Source: Labrenzia sp. VG12
GTDB lineage: Bacteria; Pseudomonadota; Alphaproteobacteria; Rhizobiales; Stappiaceae
Direction of reading: 5' to 3'
Assembly: GCF_002237595.1 (NCBI RefSeq)
Contig: NZ_CP022529.1
Span: 3,968,001-4,032,000, forward strand
Length of the DNA: 64,000 nt
Part shown: positions 61,794-64,000 of the stretch, piece by piece
Layout: every line of letters begins with the position of its first letter
Numbering within the stretch: the stretch's first letter is position 1
Notes under the pieces: model-generated
What the model was told of the DNA's origin: nothing
Database searches by the model: none
Seen by the model: only the letters and a program-made list of their open reading frames with translations
Program-made: the position numbers and the translations under genes

Positions 61794-64000
61794 TCAGCTG
61801 TCGAAGACGACCAGCAGGTCCTTGGCGTCGATCTGGGCACCCGGGGTTACCAGCACTTCCTTGACCGTGCCGTCCCGCTCTGCGTGAAGCGCGGTCTCCA
61901 TTTTCATGGCTTCAATGGAGACCAGCACGTCGCCTGCCTTGACCTCCTGACCGGACGCCACGGCGACCGTGGAAATCACGCCCGGCATCGGTGCGCCGAC
62001 ATGGGCGGCATTGCCGTCTTCCGCCTTGCGCATGGCGGCAGCGCCGGTGGCGCCATGGGCGCGATCCGGAACCTTGACGTTGCGCGGCTGGCCGTTGAGC
62101 TCGAAGAACACCTTCTTCTCGCCCTTTTCATCCGTTTCACCAATGGCCTGGCAGCGCACCACCAGCGTCTTGCCCGGCTCGAGATCGACGAAGACTTCGT
62201 CGCCCGCTTCCAGACCGTAGAAATAGACCGGTGTCGGCAGAACCGACGTCGGGCCATATTGCTGGAAGGCCTTGTCGAAGTCGGTGAAGACCTTGGGGTA
62301 CATCAGGTAGGAGGCGAGTTCCGCGTCGTCGATCTCGTGCCCGGTTTTCTCGGCCGCTGCAGCCCGCTCGGCGTCAAGATCGGCTTCGGCCAGGAGCGAG
62401 CCGGGGCGCACCACGATCGGCTCTTCGCCCTTCAGAACCTTTTTCTGCAGCGCTTGCGGCCAACCGCCGGGCGACTGGCCCAGGTCACCGTGCAGCATCT
62501 TCACGACACTGTCCGGGAAGGCCACGTCCTTGGCCGGATCCTCGACATCCTGGACCGTGAGGCCCTGGCTGACCATCATCAGCGCCATGTCGCCGACCAC
62601 CTTGGACGACGGCGTCACCTTGACGATGTCCCCGAACATCTGGTTGGCATCGGCGTAGGCCTGGGCAACCTCATGCCAGCGCGTTTCCAGACCGAGCGAA
62701 CGGGCCTGTTCCTTCAGGTTGGTGAACTGTCCGCCCGGCATTTCGTGCAGATAGACCTCGGACGCGCCGAAGCGCAGGTCGCTTTCAAACGCGCGGTATT
62801 GTGCCCGAACCGCTTCCCAGTAGAAGGAAATCTGGCGGATCGTCTTGGCATCAAGGCCAGTATCCCGGACGCTGCCGCGCAGGGCTTCCACGATGGAACC
62901 GAGGCAGGGCTGAGAAGTCAGGCCGGAAAGGGCATCCATGGCCGCATCAACCGCATCGGCGCCAGCCTCAACGGCGGCCAGCACCGTGGCTGCGGCAATG
63001 CCGGACGTGTCATGGGTGTGGAAGTGGATCGGCAGACCGACTTCCTCCTTCAGGGTCCGGATCAGAACCCGGGCCGCTTCCGGCTTCAGGAGACCGGCCA
63101 TGTCCTTGATGCCAAGGATATGTGCACCGGCCGCTTCCAGCTCCCTGGCCAGCCCGACATAATATTTCAGGTCGTATTTCGGCCGCGCGCTGTCCAGCAT
63201 GTCGCCGGTGTAGCAGAGCACGCCTTCACAGAGCTTGTTGGCTTCCTGGACCGCGTCCATGGAAACGCGCATGTTCTCCACCCAGTTGAGGCAGTCGAAC
63301 ACACGGAAGAGATCAACCCCGTTCTCCGCGGCCTGGGCGACGAAGAACTTGACCACGTTGTCCGGATAATTGGTGTAGCCAACGCCATTGGAGCCGCGCA
63401 GCAGCATCTGCAGCAGGATGTTGGGCGCCTTTTCACGGATCTGTTGGAGGCGCTCCCACGGACTTTCGGTCAAAAAGCGCATGGACACATCGAACGTCGC
63501 GCCGCCCCAGCATTCCAGCGAGAACAGGCTCGGCAGACCGGCCGCGTAAGCATCCGCGATGTTGACGATGTCGTGGCTGCGCATGCGGGTCGCCAGGAGA
63601 GACTGGTGTCCGTCACGCATGGTCGTGTCGGTGATCAGCGCCCGCTTTTCCGCCTTCATCCAGTCGGCAAAGCCTTTCGGACCGAGCTGATCAAGCAGTT
63701 GCCGCGTACCGCCAGGCTTGTCGTCACCGAAATCCGGAATGACCGGTGCGGCCACGTCTTTCGGCGGCCGCTCACGCGACTTCGTTTCCGGATGACCATT
63801 CACCGAAACGTCGGCGATGTAAGTCAGGAGCTTGGTGGCCCGGTCCTGGCGCTTGGTCTGCTCGAACAGGGCCGGCGTCTCGTCGATGAAACGGGTGGTA
63901 TAGGCATTGGCCTTGAAGTCCTCATGGCCAATGATGTTTTCCAGGAACACCAGGTTGGTGGCGACGCCGCGGATCCGGAATTCGCGCAGGGCACGGTCCA
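61794..64000 (-). CDS. pyc: Pyruvate carboxylase, C-terminal part
   Basis: The last 735 codons; the frame is open to the window edge, so the biotin-carboxylase domain is mostly outside. The visible part has the carboxyltransferase domain starting with TDTTMRDGHQSLLATRMR, metal-site residues in HFHTHDTSG, the PYC allosteric linker, and the biotinyl domain with EAMKME, whose lysine lies 36 residues before the C-terminus. The enzyme makes oxaloacetate from pyruvate for anaplerosis. Confidence 0.97.
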   Translation of the reverse strand, partial: DRALREFRIRGVATNLVFLENIIGHEDFKANAYTTRFIDETPALFEQTKRQDRATKLLTYIADVSVNGHPETKSRERPPKDVAAPVIPDFGDDKPGGTRQLLDQLGPKGFADWMKAEKRALITDTTMRDGHQSLLATRMRSHDIVNIADAYAAGLPSLFSLECWGGATFDVSMRFLTESPWERLQQIREKAPNILLQMLLRGSNGVGYTNYPDNVVKFFVAQAAENGVDLFRVFDCLNWVENMRVSMDAVQEANKLCEGVLCYTGDMLDSARPKYDLKYYVGLARELEAAGAHILGIKDMAGLLKPEAARVLIRTLKEEVGLPIHFHTHDTSGIAAATVLAAVEAGADAVDAAMDALSGLTSQPCLGSIVEALRGSVRDTGLDAKTIRQISFYWEAVRAQYRAFESDLRFGASEVYLHEMPGGQFTNLKEQARSLGLETRWHEVAQAYADANQMFGDIVKVTPSSKVVGDMALMMVSQGLTVQDVEDPAKDVAFPDSVVKMLHGDLGQSPGGWPQALQKKVLKGEEPIVVRPGSLLAEADLDAERAAAAEKTGHEIDDAELASYLMYPKVFTDFDKAFQQYGPTSVLPTPVYFYGLEAGDEVFVDLEPGKTLVVRCQAIGETDEKGEKKVFFELNGQPRNVKVPDRAHGATGAAAMRKAEDGNAAHVGAPMPGVISTVAVASGQEVKAGDVLVSIEAMKMETALHAERDGTVKEVLVTPGAQIDAKDLLVVFDS

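Overview
The window reads as chromosomal DNA of a GC-rich alphaproteobacterium of the order Hyphomicrobiales (Rhizobiales). The best guess is a marine Stappiaceae member of the Roseibium/Labrenzia type. This rests on gene content and style: DUF2794, a complete C-P lyase cluster with DUF1045, GluQ, CYTH-CHAD, an Irr-type iron box, and rhizobial-style CTCCCCC intergenic repeats. The genus is inference; no rRNA is present.

Layout. 1-9.4 kb is housekeeping: the end of an AEC transporter, gluQ, an AlkA-type glycosylase, a 271-bp MITE-like element with CTAG ends, an ABHD10-like hydrolase, a GT4 glycosyltransferase, a chemoreceptor, a DUF922 protease, thpR and an aldo/keto reductase. 9.4-13.4 kb is the tesA / ybbA-ybbP module. 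13.4-23.7 kb carries exported proteins of unknown function, a Bax-inhibitor-1 protein, DUF2794, a candidate small RNA, a GNAT, pyrophosphatase, a zinicin-like protease, a dsbB operon, tRNA-Leu(CAA), a cupin and a CYTH-CHAD triphosphatase. 23.8-30.9 kb holds the glutamate decarboxylase/antiporter pair, a LysR/EamA pair, a SnoaL-like protein, an XRE regulator and an SMP-30-like protein. thiC follows with a TPP riboswitch. A repeat-dense intergenic region at 33.1-34.3 kb precedes a two-gene ABC exporter.

The standout accessory locus is at 37.0-40.5 kb. It is a two-gene operon of visibly lower GC encoding a full-length prokaryotic Argonaute with a complete 5'-end-binding MID motif but no PIWI catalytic acids (long-B type). 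It is followed after 2 bp by a PD-(D/E)XK nuclease with an unrecognised N-terminal domain. I infer a guide-directed defence system in which the Argonaute senses invading nucleic acid and the nuclease is the effector.

40.7-48.9 kb is the phosphonate C-P lyase cluster: phnF divergent from phnGHIJKL, then DUF1045-phnM-phnN. It has a perfect palindromic PhnF-type operator and a candidate PhoB box that would give the last three genes their own phosphate-starvation promoter. 49-58 kb holds an AsmA protein and a four-gene imelysin iron operon (imelysin, di-haem protein, imelysin, Tat-exported DUF1513) with an ICE/Irr-like box upstream. The window ends with TerB, a glutamine amidotransferase, DUF1254, a cytochrome P460 and the 3' part of pyruvate carboxylase.
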